NCBI GenBank assembly: GCA_016648135.1
Contig: JADDOH010009933.1
Span: 1-64,000, forward strand
Length of the DNA: 64,000 nucleotides
Direction of reading: 5' to 3'
Source: Agrypnia vestita
Taxonomy: Eukaryota; Arthropoda; Insecta; Trichoptera; Phryganeidae
Position numbers and translations under genes: made by a program. The notes beneath the pieces were generated by a model, which saw nothing but the letters and a program-made list of their open reading frames with translations, was not told where the DNA came from and ran no database searches. This document shows positions 34,986 to 46,297 of the stretch, one piece after another. Position 1 is the stretch's first letter. Every line of letters begins with the position of its first letter.

Positions 34986-35121
34986 TATTAGCATTAAAAT
35001 AGTGCCAAATTGGATGGCGAATGTGAAGGGCCGATATGGCCCTATATTACATAAAAAGGCCTTGGGTAAGCGGTGGGTCCTTTTCACTACGGGGCAGAAT
35101 TTTTTTAGTGACGCCACTGTA
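34986..35121 (-). mobile_element. hAT-like element end
   Basis: The right edge reads AGTGACGCCACTG, the inverse of CAGTGGCGTCACT, a usual hAT terminus. The body (CCAAATTGGATGGCGAATGT, GGGCCGATATGGCCC, AAAAAGGCCTTGGG) is shared with 22138-22279. The other terminus was not found. Confidence 0.45.
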
Positions 35122-36883
35122 GTACGTACCTACCTATATCTAAATGTTTTGCGCACACACACACACCAGGTAAAAGTTTATTAAAATCAGTAAAGATGTC
35201 TGGTAGTGTGTCAAGCATTTATCAATACATAATAAATTAATACAAAATACCCAGGCACGTTAATATCCGGTTTGTCATAAAAGTGAATTGTACAATATTC
35301 TGCATATGAATACAATCATTATGTGTATGTTATATAACCAATGAACTAACTTTTGTATTAACCTACTTACACATACCCCGCACCACGCTACAAGTTACGT
35401 CACAGTGAGATGGAAATGCTAAGATTTATCTAAGACGAGTTTTTATCTTGTTATCTTAAACATGCGATGCGATAAACCAGGAATAATAATTATTTTCACA
35501 TGTTATAATTTTTTTTCTTTAAACTATATATTCTATTAATGTACACCTATATGTTTGTAAAAACCCTATTATGCGTAAAAAAATAAATAATTTAGTAACG
35601 ATTTGCTACTAGTTATAGCGCCTACTGAAATGTTGAGGAAAAAAATTAAAACTGTATAGAAAATACATGAACGCTCGGTCGATCTAGATTATTTTAGAAT
35701 TTGCCTAGAAAATATTTAAACAATGACGAAAAAAATGGCTCGGCATAATTTATTACAAGAGGTGCACTAGATTTTTTAAAGTTTCTTCATGTTTTCTAAT
35801 ATAAAAGTAATAGTTACTAAATATTATAAGATTTATGTAATACAATATTAATGCAATACTAAATCAATTGTTGTAAGGTTTTTAACTTTATCTGTTCAAA
35901 CAATACAACAAATTTTACACATAGCTTACGGAATTGCCTTAAACATAAATAGGAAACAGCTTATTTTCTTAATTTTAATTGCTTTCACAAGTAGGTACAT
36001 GAAAACATCTGCAGTTTTCTGCATATTATGCAACAGTCAACACAAAGTTATTGATTTACGTGAGGAAGTATCGCGTGAGATGCATCCTATTGAATTTGCA
36101 TACAAACGAGAGAGGAAATGAAATAAAATTGCACATTATGTAAGGCTTCATTTGATATGTTCAATACAGATGAATCTAGAAAAATGTATTTTTTACAGTG
36201 GTGTATCTTTATTTATTTATTCTCTCTGCAGTTTTTAGGCCAATGAAACTGTTTTCATCTCTCAACATTATTCTATTCTATTAGCTATTTATTATGCTTT
36301 CGAATTTCTTTTATCTGCCAAAAAAATTAACCAAGATCCTATATCGTTTTTTCCAAATTGTTCGACTTTTCAATAATAAATAAGCTTTCAAACGTTCATG
36401 CTTTATTTTGGTCGTTAAATTTGAGTAAAAAATAAGAATATATGAAATGAATATGTACAAGAATCCACGTCTACCACAGAAGTTGAGAATAATAAGCTAG
36501 TATAAAAATTAAATAAAATTGATTTCTTTATAACAGATCATATCATAATTTTAGAATTTTTAAAATTCAATATTTGACTTGTATTGAAACGAATGAATTT
36601 TTCTAAATCGATATGATTCAACGTTTAGACAATAAGTATTGATAATTAGCATGTTAATAAGAGTCTCATGAAAAATAAGAACGTTTTCATTACAATGTTT
36701 AAATTAGTTCAGAAGCGTAAGATAATTAAAACTAGAATCCCATTTTTTTACAATAAGGCCGGATATCCAACTATTCTCTCAGCATTTCTCTTTGTATACG
36801 ACAATAATATAACTTAATTTCTCATAACATTTCTCATAACAACAGCATTTCTCTTTGTATACGTCAATAATATAACTAAATAC
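35122..36883. other. no gene seen over about 1.8 kb
   Basis: A/T-rich. A short ACAC microsatellite lies at 35155-35168. No exon or RNA gene supported. Confidence 0.35.
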
Positions 36884-37090
36884 CTACTCACAGAGTAGCT
36901 TGTTGGTGTAGTAGTCATGACGCTCGCCTAGTGATCTGGTGGTCGGTGGTTCAAGCCTCATCCCATGACACCAGCAAGTTAGTCCTGTTTTCATAGAACA
37001 GGCCTTTGGCATAGTTTGAGAATAGTAAGAATATTGATGCGACACGTATTCCGTTTCCGGATCTCTATTAAAAAAAGGAAATCACAGCTC
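36884..37090 (+). mobile_element. tRNA-headed SINE
   Basis: GCTTGTTGGTGTAGTAGTC (A-box), CATGACGCTCGCC, GGTGGTTCAAGCC (B-box), then a tail with GCGACACGTATTCCGTTTCC and GGATCTCTATTA. A partial inverse copy lies at 960-1063. The unit length and boxes fit a SINE. Confidence 0.6.
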
Positions 37091-37395
37091 CTTAACATTA
37101 CGAACGAATAATTCACAACTTGCGCCACGGTTCACCGACAAACGTTGAAGTACCTTTCTCTTCGCTGTTTTTATTACGATATCGTTTCCCTCTCTGTTCG
37201 CGAATATACCCGAATCGATAGTATTGACTACAGCAGACTAATTTCGTTGTGTTCGTGTTCACTCATTCAATCTGTATAAATAATTCTAAGAAAGCAATTG
37301 ATCATATCGTATTTTATAATTTTTTTGTTTGATTATTATTTGAAAAATATTGATTGTATTATTTGTATATATCTCCTACTTTTATTTGATTAAAT

Positions 37396-37437
37396 ACACC
37401 AACATGTTTCAGAAAAACCTTTCCATCGTCAGTTTCC
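37396..37437 (-). ncRNA. PLE hammerhead, stem I broken
   Basis: The minus strand carries CTGACGA (37432-37426), a weak stem II, GAAAC, ATGTT and GGTGT. The partner of GGTGT on the other side of CTGACGA is GGAAA instead of ACACC, so stem I cannot form as it does at 37757. Confidence 0.55.
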
Positions 37438-37756
37438 ATGGTTTTTATGAATTTGCAAATCATTTATTAGAAAATGATCACGGTTTTGATAAAAATTTAG
37501 GACTTTCTGTTTTACACATAAATAATTTTGGTCTGAAATTGAATAATTTAGAATCAATAAAAATTAGTAAAACATGTTATTAACAAAATATTATTAATAA
37601 TCAATTTAATTTAACTACTAGCCCGATTCTAATTTTTTTCCAATAATTGCGAGTAATCATGAACTTCAGTAATAATATTTACAAAATAATTTTTCAAATA
37701 ATTTAGAAAAACAAGAAACAAAAGACATTTCATTCTGATATTTTGGCAGTTATACA

Positions 37757-37798
37757 ACACCCTGACGATGGTAAGGTTTTTCTGAAACATGTTGGTGT
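37757..37798 (+). ncRNA. PLE hammerhead ribozyme motif
   Basis: Stem I ACACC (37757-37761) pairs with GGTGT (37794-37798). CTGACGA is at 37762-37768 and GAAAC at 37784-37788. ACATGT forms a two-pair stem III with the loop AT, and T (37793) is at the cleavage site. Stem II is weak (GG and AA against TT and C with mismatches). Confidence 0.6.
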
Positions 37799-37939
37799 AA
37801 TTAATCAAATAAAAGAAGCAGATAATAAAATAACAAATAATAAAATCAATATTTTTTTAAAATGTCAATCTACAATGTTGCTGAATCAATTGAAAAAAAA
37901 TATTTTTAATAAAAAGTACTTACTTAGTAAACAATAAGA

Positions 37940-38170
37940 TTTATCGAGTAGCCCAATTCTATATACGTTCCCCTTCCAATTCTCTACACCTACCCATAGA
38001 CCTCCTCTCTCGCCTAACCTCCAACATAATTGACATTCTGTCTCTTTCTCCTCTTAATGTTTTCTTGTTTGTTTGTAATTCTGTTCTTAATTAGTATATA
38101 TTTAAACCTGATGAAAACTCGTCTGTGAGCCGAAATCAGTTGGTAATTACTCAATACAATGGTGTCAAAG
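37940..38170 (+). mobile_element. second PLE 3' end with hammerhead-like core
   Basis: A C/T-rich stretch (CTCCTCTCTCGCC) reads like the low-complexity C-terminal tail and 3' UTR of a PLE. It is followed by CCTGATGA (38107-38114), CTCG..TGAG as a short stem II, CCGAAAT (38130-38136) and CAGTTGG. It differs from the family at 37757 and is probably another PLE lineage. Confidence 0.45.
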
Positions 38171-39085
38171 TGTTATTTTATTTAAAGGATAAAATTTAAC
38201 AGCTTTAAATGGTTTTTTTTCTATATGATTTTCGCGATGTGAGAACAGCAGAATTACTATAATCATAAATTTTAACTCACAGCTGATAAATAATATTATT
38301 AAGTATGCTCATTTATTGATTACGCCCAGTGGCGCAGCGTGTCGAAATGTTGATATTTAACATTCGAAACGTACGTGATACTCAAATACATGCCTTTATT
38401 ATATATTAACTATTGATAAAACTTATAATAAACATTATGCAAAATTATTCACAAGGAAGACTGCCGTTCGGGCTGACATTTAATTTTTGAATCGGCATGA
38501 CAATTTTTTATCCTTTGTTAGCACAGTACCTCGCTTGTATTATGTAAAGGCGATGTTATATAAAGGCAGTGGAAGAATGAAAGCGGTGTGAGATACAAGA
38601 CGATGCGTGCAAGAATTAAACAAAGCGACAAAGAATAGATGAACAACAGGAAGGTGTTTTTTCCCTTTAAAAACAGAAAAATTCTCAAAAAATATTTTCC
38701 TACCAGAAACCGCGTAAGACTGATAAACCTTCTAAACGATTGGAAAAACATAAATGTTACTGCGTCATCACTTCAGCAGTATTATATATTTATATACACC
38801 TTCTTCTTCTTCTCGTGTCTGTTCGCTTAAAGAATGTTAGCTTTTATTTTCAGGCGCGTCCAGTCAGTAGGTACATTAAAGTCTGAGTTGTACGTTTATT
38901 ATTTCAAAGTAACGATTACACGCCACTGACCATGATATACTTGTGCTGTAGACTTCCAGAATCATTTACTTAATGTGCTTTTTTTAAAAAAAATAGAGAT
39001 GTAAACATGGAATACATGTCACTTTCATGTGGTTGCAATTTTAATACTAAACCAAACTCTAGTTCTATGAAAAAGGACTGACTTG
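38171..39085. other. no gene seen; two unpaired hAT-like ends
   Basis: CAGTGGCGCAGCG (38329) and ACGCCACTG (38918-38926) resemble hAT termini facing each other, but the 8 bases next to them do not match, so I do not call an element. Confidence 0.3.
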
Positions 39086-39150
39086 CTGATCTCTTGAAAT
39101 AGGACTCGAACCCCCGTCTTAACCACTATACTAACAATCGCGTCATTGCC
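39086..39150 (-). mobile_element. tRNA-Asp-like SINE head or pseudogene
   Basis: The minus strand reads TTAGTATAGTGGTTAAG then GGGGGTTCGAGTCC, matching A and B boxes of tRNA-Asp type. The anticodon arm has been deleted, so it is not a functional tRNA. Confidence 0.5.
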
Positions 39151-39499
39151 AGAGGCTAAAGTTATTCACTGTCTTCAAAGTCCTATATCAATTCAATTAA
39201 CTGCTATGAAATGTATATGTTAAAATTATGATTATTATTACAATATATTAGTATTATCATTAATTTAAAGAATATTTTTTCTATAAAAATGAATCAGGCA
39301 AGGTAAAAATAAAATTAATTATGTATTTTCTTCTTCAAACACAGCAAATTAAAATTAAACAAAGTTTATTTTTATTAATTATATTGATTATGTTAAAAAT
39401 AATTTTTATATAATTTTTGAAAAGTTATTAATTATATTTTTCTTAAAATTATATTATTTATTATAATAATATAATTAAGATTCGCAAAATCTTAAGTAC

Positions 39500-39641
39500 C
39501 TTTTTGTCAACTAAATCGATCTTCATTCCTAGAATCATCTTCTCTATTCCAGATTTCTGAGTTGCTTCTTTGGCATCCTTGGACTGGCCCTTGGTGAAAA
39601 CGGCCATGATGTCCGGATCCAGGTCGGACATGACCATCAAA
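39500..39641 (-). CDS. SamDC: S-adenosylmethionine decarboxylase exon or gene fragment
   Basis: The minus strand reads, in an open frame, LMVMSDLDPDIMAVFTKGQS, then KDAKEATQKSGIEKMI and LGMKID. This pattern (LM..LD...M..F, then A...T..SGI..+I.GM.ID) is that of the conserved part of AdoMet decarboxylase just before its PCGYSMNG-type substrate-processing segment. That enzyme makes decarboxylated AdoMet for polyamine synthesis. An AG stands just before the open segment (39643-39642) and a GT follows AAAAAG at 39499. The residues after MKID (LVDKK) do not continue the family, and no neighbouring exon was found. It is therefore either one exon of a gene spread beyond the window or a captured fragment. 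Confidence 0.65.
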
Positions 39642-40039
39642 CTATTATTTTAACCGGTTACTCATTGTAAGATACAAATTACTTATTTTATACTGTTATT
39701 TGTATCGATGATTGGTTAGTGACATAAAACTATCGTCTAGTACCATTGCCTATGGAATTAAGAAAAATCAATTACTAATTATCGATACAATCTGTCACAA
39801 ATAAAGGCGTCTCTATAAAAAGTGTCTATATGCAAAAATAAAGTTTTACAGGAGTGAGAAAAACACTTAATGAAATAAATAAACAAAATTCCAGTTTCTT
39901 TTTTAATATTCACTTGCCAAATATGGACATTCATTTTACGTTTTCTTAATTTATTCATGTTGTTAAGCAATCCCAGTGACATCGTTAAACTATCTGTTAC
40001 TAGTAGATAACAATACAGACGCTTTTTCCTAGTAAAACA

Positions 40040-40258
40040 ATTTTTGAGGTCGAATTCCGGCAAGATTCAGTTGAAATCATTAAAAATAAAATATCGCACA
40101 TGGTGCATACGGTTATATAATAGACCATGTTAGTGACCGAGTTTGCATGCTCTTTTATGCTCATCAAACCTCTTTGAAATCGTGCGTGCTGTTTGTCCCA
40201 CATACATTTTGTCGCAATTTTGACAGTCGAGCCTATAAACACCGTCGGTCTCAAGGGG
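40040..40258 (-). pseudogene. PLE GIY-YIG endonuclease remnant
   Basis: The minus strand is open from 40258 to a stop at about 40134. It reads GVYRLDCQNCDKMYVGQT, then ARTISKRFDEHKRACKLGH. GVY and YVG are the two halves of the GIY-YIG motif, and R..DEH is the following conserved block. Downstream it decays, though frames still resemble the family. It is a different lineage from the copies at 16213 and 37448. Confidence 0.75.
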
Positions 40259-40419
40259 ATCCCGATCCTTTGCTGGTCTTTAGAGGTCCTTACATACTAC
40301 ATCAAGACACACACGCCCTGCTTTGGACACTGTGCTGGAATCCAGTACGTAACATAATACAAACATGGAGACACCCTGACTTCGGTACGGTATTGCAAGA
40401 CAATACTTAACCTACACTT

Positions 40420-40575
40420 CAACACACACTCCTCACATCAGCCCTGATGATGGACCCTGCAATGGGATCCGAAACGTTGGCCAGAGAGGTCACATATACA
40501 CGGCAGAATATCCCAGAAAACTATGCACAGAAGATTCTGAACGGCCGTGAAAACATAAGGACATTTTTAGAATAA
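40420..40575 (+). mobile_element. PLE-derived repeat B with hammerhead-like core
   Basis: GCC-CTGATGA-GGACCC..GGGATCC-GAAAC-GTT-GGC at 40441-40481 is identical in structure to 11446-11486. It is followed by GAGAGGTCACATATACACGG, CAGAATATCCCAGAAAAC and GAACGGCCGTGAAAAC. It lies back to back with the endonuclease remnant at 40040-40258, as if both derive from one element with inverted ends. Confidence 0.6.
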
Positions 40576-40873
40576 ACTAAGTTTGTGACCTGACACGTAT
40601 GTCTGAGGATCTCATCTCCGCAACATTCAATCTACTGGTCAAATATCATATACAATGAACAAAGTATGTCTAACATCAGATTCAGTCTAAATCGTCTAAG
40701 ATCGGTGTGACCTGCCTAAAATCCAACCAGGACCATAACTCGACAATCGGAAGCTGCGAGTGTCGGTCTCAGCTTGCAGCCACTAGACCCTATTTATAGG
40801 GACACCTACAAATCTCAAATAACTGTTTTTGTGTAACTGGTTAAATTTCATCACTTAATGCAGTAGGTACATG

Positions 40874-40977
40874 CTAAATACCGGGATATGGATTCCGAAT
40901 AGTATACCTACACCTTCTCATACAACATGTCTGAGAAGGTGTAGGTATACTATTAGGAATCCATATCCCGATATTTA
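40874..40977. repeat. 46-bp near-perfect hairpin with 11-base loop
   Basis: Arm 40874-40920 starts TAAATACCGGGATATGG and runs through AGTATACCTACACCTTCTCA. It pairs with 40932-40977, with only two mismatches, around loop TACAACATGTC. Such a stem resembles a long hairpin RNA or a young palindromic MITE; no TIR family match was seen in the window. Confidence 0.75.
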
Positions 40978-42424
40978 ATGTTGCATTAATACTGTACAGG
41001 TGTCATTATATATTGTATTTGCGTCTATTACCGAGCAAAGCAATAATTAATATTACTTTAACTAAATAGGTACTGGCTTAATTGTTATTTTCCGCTCAAT
41101 TTTGCATAGGTTCAACACACCACTCAGTCTGTAGAGGAAATTAGAATATTTCCTCCACGGGCTGGGTAGGTACTCCATTATCCATAGAAAGTTTTACATA
41201 ATTAAAGTGATTTCTATCACATTGTTTGAACGTTGATGAGGTTAATCATTAGATAATATTTAACTTAAACGTTCATTTCACGATGACGCATTTCGAAAAT
41301 ATTGATGATGTCCATCGTGCATTTTCGAATGCACTTTCCGGCAAGAGAAATATTCCCAAAGCAATATTTTTGTGGTGTTTCTTATGTAATATCAATATCA
41401 AAAAAAAAAAATTTAAAATTCTCATTCAGAGTTACAAGTTCATGTTTTCATTTCATTTAAAAACAATTTTGAAATCATACTAATTTTGAAAACGGCATGA
41501 GATCAGCTGTTGGATAGGAGTTACGGACGGATATTCAAATTATTATTATTTGAGGATGAGGATTATTATATTCAACAAGCGTTGTATATCATCGATTAAA
41601 TAAAATAATTAAAATCACAACGTTTGTGCTTCGTCAGCATTGAAGAATAATACAGAATAAATATTGTTCATGAAATCACAAATAATAAACAACACCAGAC
41701 AATGTGCCATAATTCGAAATTAGATTAAATTTGTATCTTCCGGTGCTTTAAAATTAGAACTTCCGCGCGTTTTATTACGATTTGTTTGTTAAAGCGATAT
41801 TATGATTTCGATGTCATTCACACAACGCAAGTTAGGTACCTACTACCCAAGAACACGGCGAATGAGACTAAGTGAAACTTGATTTATGTGAACTTGGTTT
41901 GTTACTAGGAATTTATAAACGTAAATAATATGTAATAATTAATGAAACAAGTACATAATAACTTACTTTTAATCGCAAAGCTGACGTCTAATCATAGGGT
42001 ATTTTTGTACAGTGTATGTAGAATCATGGAATCTAACGTAGGCTACCTCATAAATAATATATGGAACTAACAGTAAAATTAAAAAAATAAATATTCGAAT
42101 AGACGAGAATTAGACAAGAACTATCTTATAAATTTCCAAAGGTTTATCAAAAATTTGGACATATAAATTAAAACAATATTGAACTATAAAAAAATAAGGA
42201 TATGCACACACCAGCTTTCTTAAATTTTGTAGATCAATGCTAATACAACATGAAAATTTATATTTTACAAATGCAGTACGATTTTACAACATATAACGAT
42301 TGCCTTACCTAATATCATAAAAACTTGCCATTAAGAGATTATGTCTCCTTCATCAGTTCTTCAAATTCACATCACATAAATTCCGCTTTCTTTATTACGA
42401 GAAATTTTAAATTTAGATAATTAA
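40978..42424. other. no gene seen over about 1.4 kb
   Basis: An open frame at 41283-41483 begins MTHFENIDDVHRAFSNALSG but gives no family that I recognise and turns into lysine-rich low complexity. Otherwise nothing. Confidence 0.3.
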
Positions 42425-42700
42425 TTCTTCAAAAAGAGCAAAATGATTTTGTGGTGACATTATTAATATAAGTAATAAAAACATTTATTAATGTATCTAC
42501 TTTATTTTCACCACTTATTTATTGAAAATATCAACATGTTTCAGGACCAATGGTTCCTTCGTCAGGGTGTCTACTAAGAAATTCAAAATCAAATATCGAA
42601 GTATAGCTAGTAAAAATGGTATATGGAAAGTAAATAAATAATTAAGTATTAACATGAAAACAAATTTAAAAGATGACTATTTGTAAAAAGTATTTAGGTA
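42425..42700 (-). mobile_element. PLE terminal repeat with hammerhead-like core
   Basis: On the minus strand, CTGACGA (42565-42559), stem II AGGAACC/GGTCCT with loop ATT, GAAAC and ATGTT (about 42535). Stem II is the best-paired of all copies. Stem I is weak. Flanking blocks (GTGGTGAAAATAAAG, ATTTTGCTCTTTTTGAAGAA) match 16125-16205 and 25340-25500. Confidence 0.6.
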
Positions 42701-42839
42701 TTTCCAACCAGTCTCTACAGAAAACCGTATATTAAATTTGAAAAAATTAGATTAGATTTAAACATAATTTAGTCTAAAAGTCTACATTTATTGAAATAAT
42801 GCTTTCAATAAATATTGCTGAAATTCAAGATGAATTTAA

Positions 42840-43236
42840 TCTATACTAATATATAAAGAAGTAAAGTTTGTAAGTTTGGATGTAGAAGGTAATCTCCTAA
42901 ACTACTCAAACGATTTCAAAAATTCTTTCACCAATATTTAGAATAAACTTTCAGGGTATATAATATTATCCCGTTAAAATAAAAGGGCTTTTCGTGGTGA
43001 CCTATTTTACAACTAAAGATGAAAAAATGGTCGAGCGATGCGTTTTTCACGAACGCTGCCTTACCGGTAAAAGGTATTAAATACTTTCTATAAAGAAGTT
43101 GTATACCTCAAAGAGCTCTATGAAAAAGTCTATAAAAACATATATATCTTTATATAAAAGTTAATACAAAAATTGATAAAATATGACTAAAAGTCACTAA
43201 AAATCTACGCGTGCGAAGCCACGCGGACACGGCTAG
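42840..43236 (+). mobile_element. non-autonomous Helitron
   Basis: Starts TCTATACTAATATATAAAG after A (42839) and ends CTAG (43233-43236) before T (43237). Near the end CGCGTG and CACGCG form a short hairpin followed by GACACGG and CTAG. The 5' TC, 3' hairpin, CTAG end and A/T target site are all Helitron hallmarks. No RepHel protein is encoded. Confidence 0.8.
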
Positions 43237-43706
43237 TATTAAATATATTTATTGAGCGATGTATGAAATAGTTTGTCATAATAGGTGAGGGTCTTAAGCC
43301 ATCTATTGATTTGGTAGACCTTTGGGGGCGTCTTTGAGAGATGCTTTGGAGCAAAGCTTGGCAATCTAGAAGTTGTTAATTTATGTTGGAGCACAACATC
43401 ACCAGCATTTCTGTGATTCACCAAGGGTACGATATCGAATAAAACATTTATGAAAAGGGCATTGAATGAAGATTTTGAAATATAATTCTACATACGTGTG
43501 TTAATGATATACAAAAAATGTTTATGATATAAAAGTTCTAATACATGTGAACATTGACTTAATTTAATGAAATCAAATTTATGTTGTGATAATTTAAAAA
43601 AATGGGATTTTCCAACGGAAAAATAGATGTCTCACTTTGGAAAACAATTCAATAATTTTTATATAAATCGTTGTGACTTAGTCAGTAAAGTTGACACCGG
43701 TAATAG

Positions 43707-44675
43707 CAATGGCGTGTAGCGCACACAAGCAAATGCTGTGCATTAGTAAAGATTCTGGGAAACAAATATTAATTAAATAATCCTTATCTTAAGAAAAAGT
43801 TGATTTAAAATTCTTGCCGTAATTCATCCTATGGCTAGAAGTTTTATTTCTGACGTTTCTGTTTAACGTGACGTGTCTGTTTTTTTTTTCCGATTTAAAC
43901 TTCTAGCCGTAATTCGTCCTACGGCTAGAAGTTTTATTTCCGGCGTTTCTGTACCTAACTTCATGTCAATTCTTAATTTATATCTGTTTTGTTTGCGCCC
44001 AACAAATTTCTTCCATAGATCTAGTCATATCGAGAAAAAACTCATCCTGAACTGTGTATTTTTACTTAGCTTTATGTCCGCGAATTTTTCGTAATAGACA
44101 AGTAATTTTTTCATGAAATAGCGTGTTTCTTCGAAAGGTCCTATGCCAGACGAGAACTACATGCACGTCATTTGCAGAAAAAATATTTTTTACAAATTCC
44201 ACCCAAATTCTTTTGTGTGAATTCTATTTGTCATTTCTATGGTGAATGTAAATACCATCTGTCATATCCAAAAGTCATATCACAATGATTATTTACGACG
44301 TCATTGCCATCGATGATATCATAAAATGTTTGATTTATTTTTGCGAAAAGAAACGTATATCTGAAATTAGTATTATTCCCGATTTAATTATAAATCGTAT
44401 TTTGCCGTATTACCTATATATAAAACATTAATTTATTTAGAAAATCTTGTTAAGAATACTTCTTTTATAGTGCAGTTATTTTTGTGGATTGAAGCTACTC
44501 AAAATAGTGCAAGAGGTAAAGAAAATAAAATGGCAACAATAAAAAAACATACAGTTAAAAAAATTTCAAAAAATGTATAGATATACCTTATAGGTATATG
44601 CGTATATATATATTTTAATATAGGTATATAGTCGATCACAGCATAACCTACGTTTGTACCCACTGCACGCCACTG
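43707..44675. mobile_element. hAT-family non-autonomous element
   Basis: Ends CAATGGCGTGTAG (43707) and CTGCACGCCACTG (44675) are imperfect inverted repeats of the hAT type. GGTAATAG (43699-43706) and GGTATTAG (44676-44683) form an 8-bp target duplication with one mismatch. Inside, a hairpin unit CTTCTAGCCGTA/TACGGCTAGAAG with its flank occurs twice (about 43808 and 43899). No transposase frame was recognised. Confidence 0.7.
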
Positions 44676-44683
44676 GGTATTAG

Positions 44684-45098
44684 GCAGTTCACCGGGTTTG
44701 GATCACATAACGTGATCACTACATTTTTTTCTGTACGATGTGTGATTTATATGCATTTTAAGTTTATCAATAACCACTTCCAAGAAAACGTTAGTAGGCA
44801 CTCTTCGGACGCAATGAGTAAAGACATGCATGTCCTACTGCTAAAGATGGTAGGTATAAGGTAAGCGCAGTATTGGAAGAAAACGTATACCTTGGTTAAA
44901 AACCTTAAGGAAATGTTATTAATACCTTCCAGCTCAATTATTTATCTTAGTTATTTCATAACTCAATCTTTCCATGGTGGTCTCCAACGAAAGAGAGGAA
45001 AAATAAGGTGTAATAAATATGTAGATATGTAATATGTAACATTTAATAATCATAATTGTAATACGTAAAATAAATTTGCGAAATTTGAAAAATTTGGT
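44684..45098. other. no gene seen
   Basis: A/T-rich, nothing supportable. Confidence 0.35.
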
Positions 45099-45310
45099 AC
45101 AATTTATAAAATTTTGTAAAATTTATAAAATTTTGTAAAATTTATAAAATTTTGTAAAATTTATAAAATTTTGTAAAATTTATAAGATTTTGTAAAATTT
45201 ATAAAATTGTGTAAAATTTTGCAAAATTTCTAAAGTGGTAATTTTGGGAAAAATCGCACCACTTCAGTCGAGATTCGAGTCGAGATTCTTCGAGAGTCTT
45301 CAGTCGAGAT
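45099..45310. repeat. 19-bp tandem repeat array
   Basis: AATTTATAAAATTTTGTAA repeats about seven times from 45099 to about 45235, with small changes towards the right. It is followed by short repeats of CAGTCGAGATTC (45260-45310). Simple satellite-like DNA. Confidence 0.8.
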
Positions 45311-45689
45311 TCAACTGCATTCTTTAATTGGAGACAAGAATGCTGCATTTCTTAATGCATCTAATAATATATTATTATATTCGAGATCAAATACAAGATG
45401 TTAGTTGCCAGCCAACATCTTATACGCACATTTATGAACATAATGCATAATTATCTCAATGCAAAATTATAAAATAAACCTGTTTTTACGTCGATAGTAA
45501 ATATAAGTTTTAATTTAATCATGCAGCTACGTTTATTTTTACGTAACGATAAATAATGAAGAATAATTTTTTATACGTATCTACGTTGTAGTATAAATAT
45601 TTAATTACTGTTTTATTTTATTGAAAACTTTGATGGGAGACATCTATTGTCGTGTTATACATATATTACATTATTTATTTATGTTTGAA

Positions 45690-46150
45690 TACGATAAAAC
45701 TGCGTCCGAGAAAAACCAAATTACGCATTCATAATGTGACTCTGAATCTAATAGTGCTGTATGCATATGAAACCCGCAGCTTCAGGAATAGGGAATAATT
45801 TTCAAATATTTAAAAACAAAATTCTCACAAGAATAAATACTTGGACCAATTCAGAACAACTGCAGACGGAAAATCCGCACGAATTCTTTAACTTATCGAG
45901 GACTTCCAACAACCAAATGTTTCAGTAATATTGAAGTCGAGGTAGCTAAGATGGGCAGGACATCTTCTCAGGTGTGACGAATCTAGGGAACTCCGTTAAG
46001 AAAACATGGGTGGAAACTAGACCTTTAGGACTCATAATAATGTAATGGATGGACAGTTAAAAGGTTGCAGCGAGCTCCAAATCGAGATCAGAGAAGACAG
46101 AGAGGACTGGAAAACTGTGGCGTAGTCAGTCAAGGTCCTGAATGGTCCTA
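45690..46150 (+). pseudogene. LINE reverse-transcriptase C-terminal remnant
   Basis: Broken frames give VLYAYETRS, a R..WAGHLLR-like stretch (AGATGGGCAGGACATCTTCT), GTTAAGAAAACATGGGTGG and EIREDREDWKTVA, VKVLNGPKSP. This is the typical block order W.GH, K..W, DR..W..V, then a short tail of insect LINEs. Heavily decayed. Confidence 0.55.
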
Positions 46151-46297
46151 AGAGTCCTTAAGATCTAACTATACTTATAATAACTTAAAAATTGGTAAAA
46201 AATGGTATATCAGTATTTCACTTGATAGTGAATAAAATATACAAATAGGAGATAAATAAATTAAATGCGCATTATTAATTTACACCAGTTCTATTCA

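Larger units (their letters stand above)
37330..37935 (+). pseudogene. Penelope-like element end with two opposed hammerheads
   Basis: An inverted terminal repeat with a hammerhead (37396-37437, minus) is followed by the endonuclease C-terminus in the plus frame: FANHLLENDHGFDKNLGL, then NNLESIKISKTCY and a stop at 37583. The plus-strand terminal repeat with a second hammerhead follows at 37757. The residues match the end of the PLE GIY-YIG domain (HLLEN.H, LE.IEI.K). Catalytic motifs are absent, so this is a 5'-truncated copy. Inverted terminal repeats are usual in PLEs. Confidence 0.7.

Noticed and set aside
38329..38926. Possible hAT element between CAGTGGCGCAGCG and ACGCCACTG
   Set aside because: Terminal repeats agree only for about 8 bases and the flanking 8-mers do not match, so the two ends may be unrelated.
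41625..41660. TCGTCAG motif as another hammerhead
   Set aside because: No stem II and no GAAAC at the right distance on the minus strand.
45099..45235. Tandem A/T array as a CRISPR-like or regulatory array
   Set aside because: Units are contiguous without spacers; ordinary satellite DNA in a eukaryotic genome.
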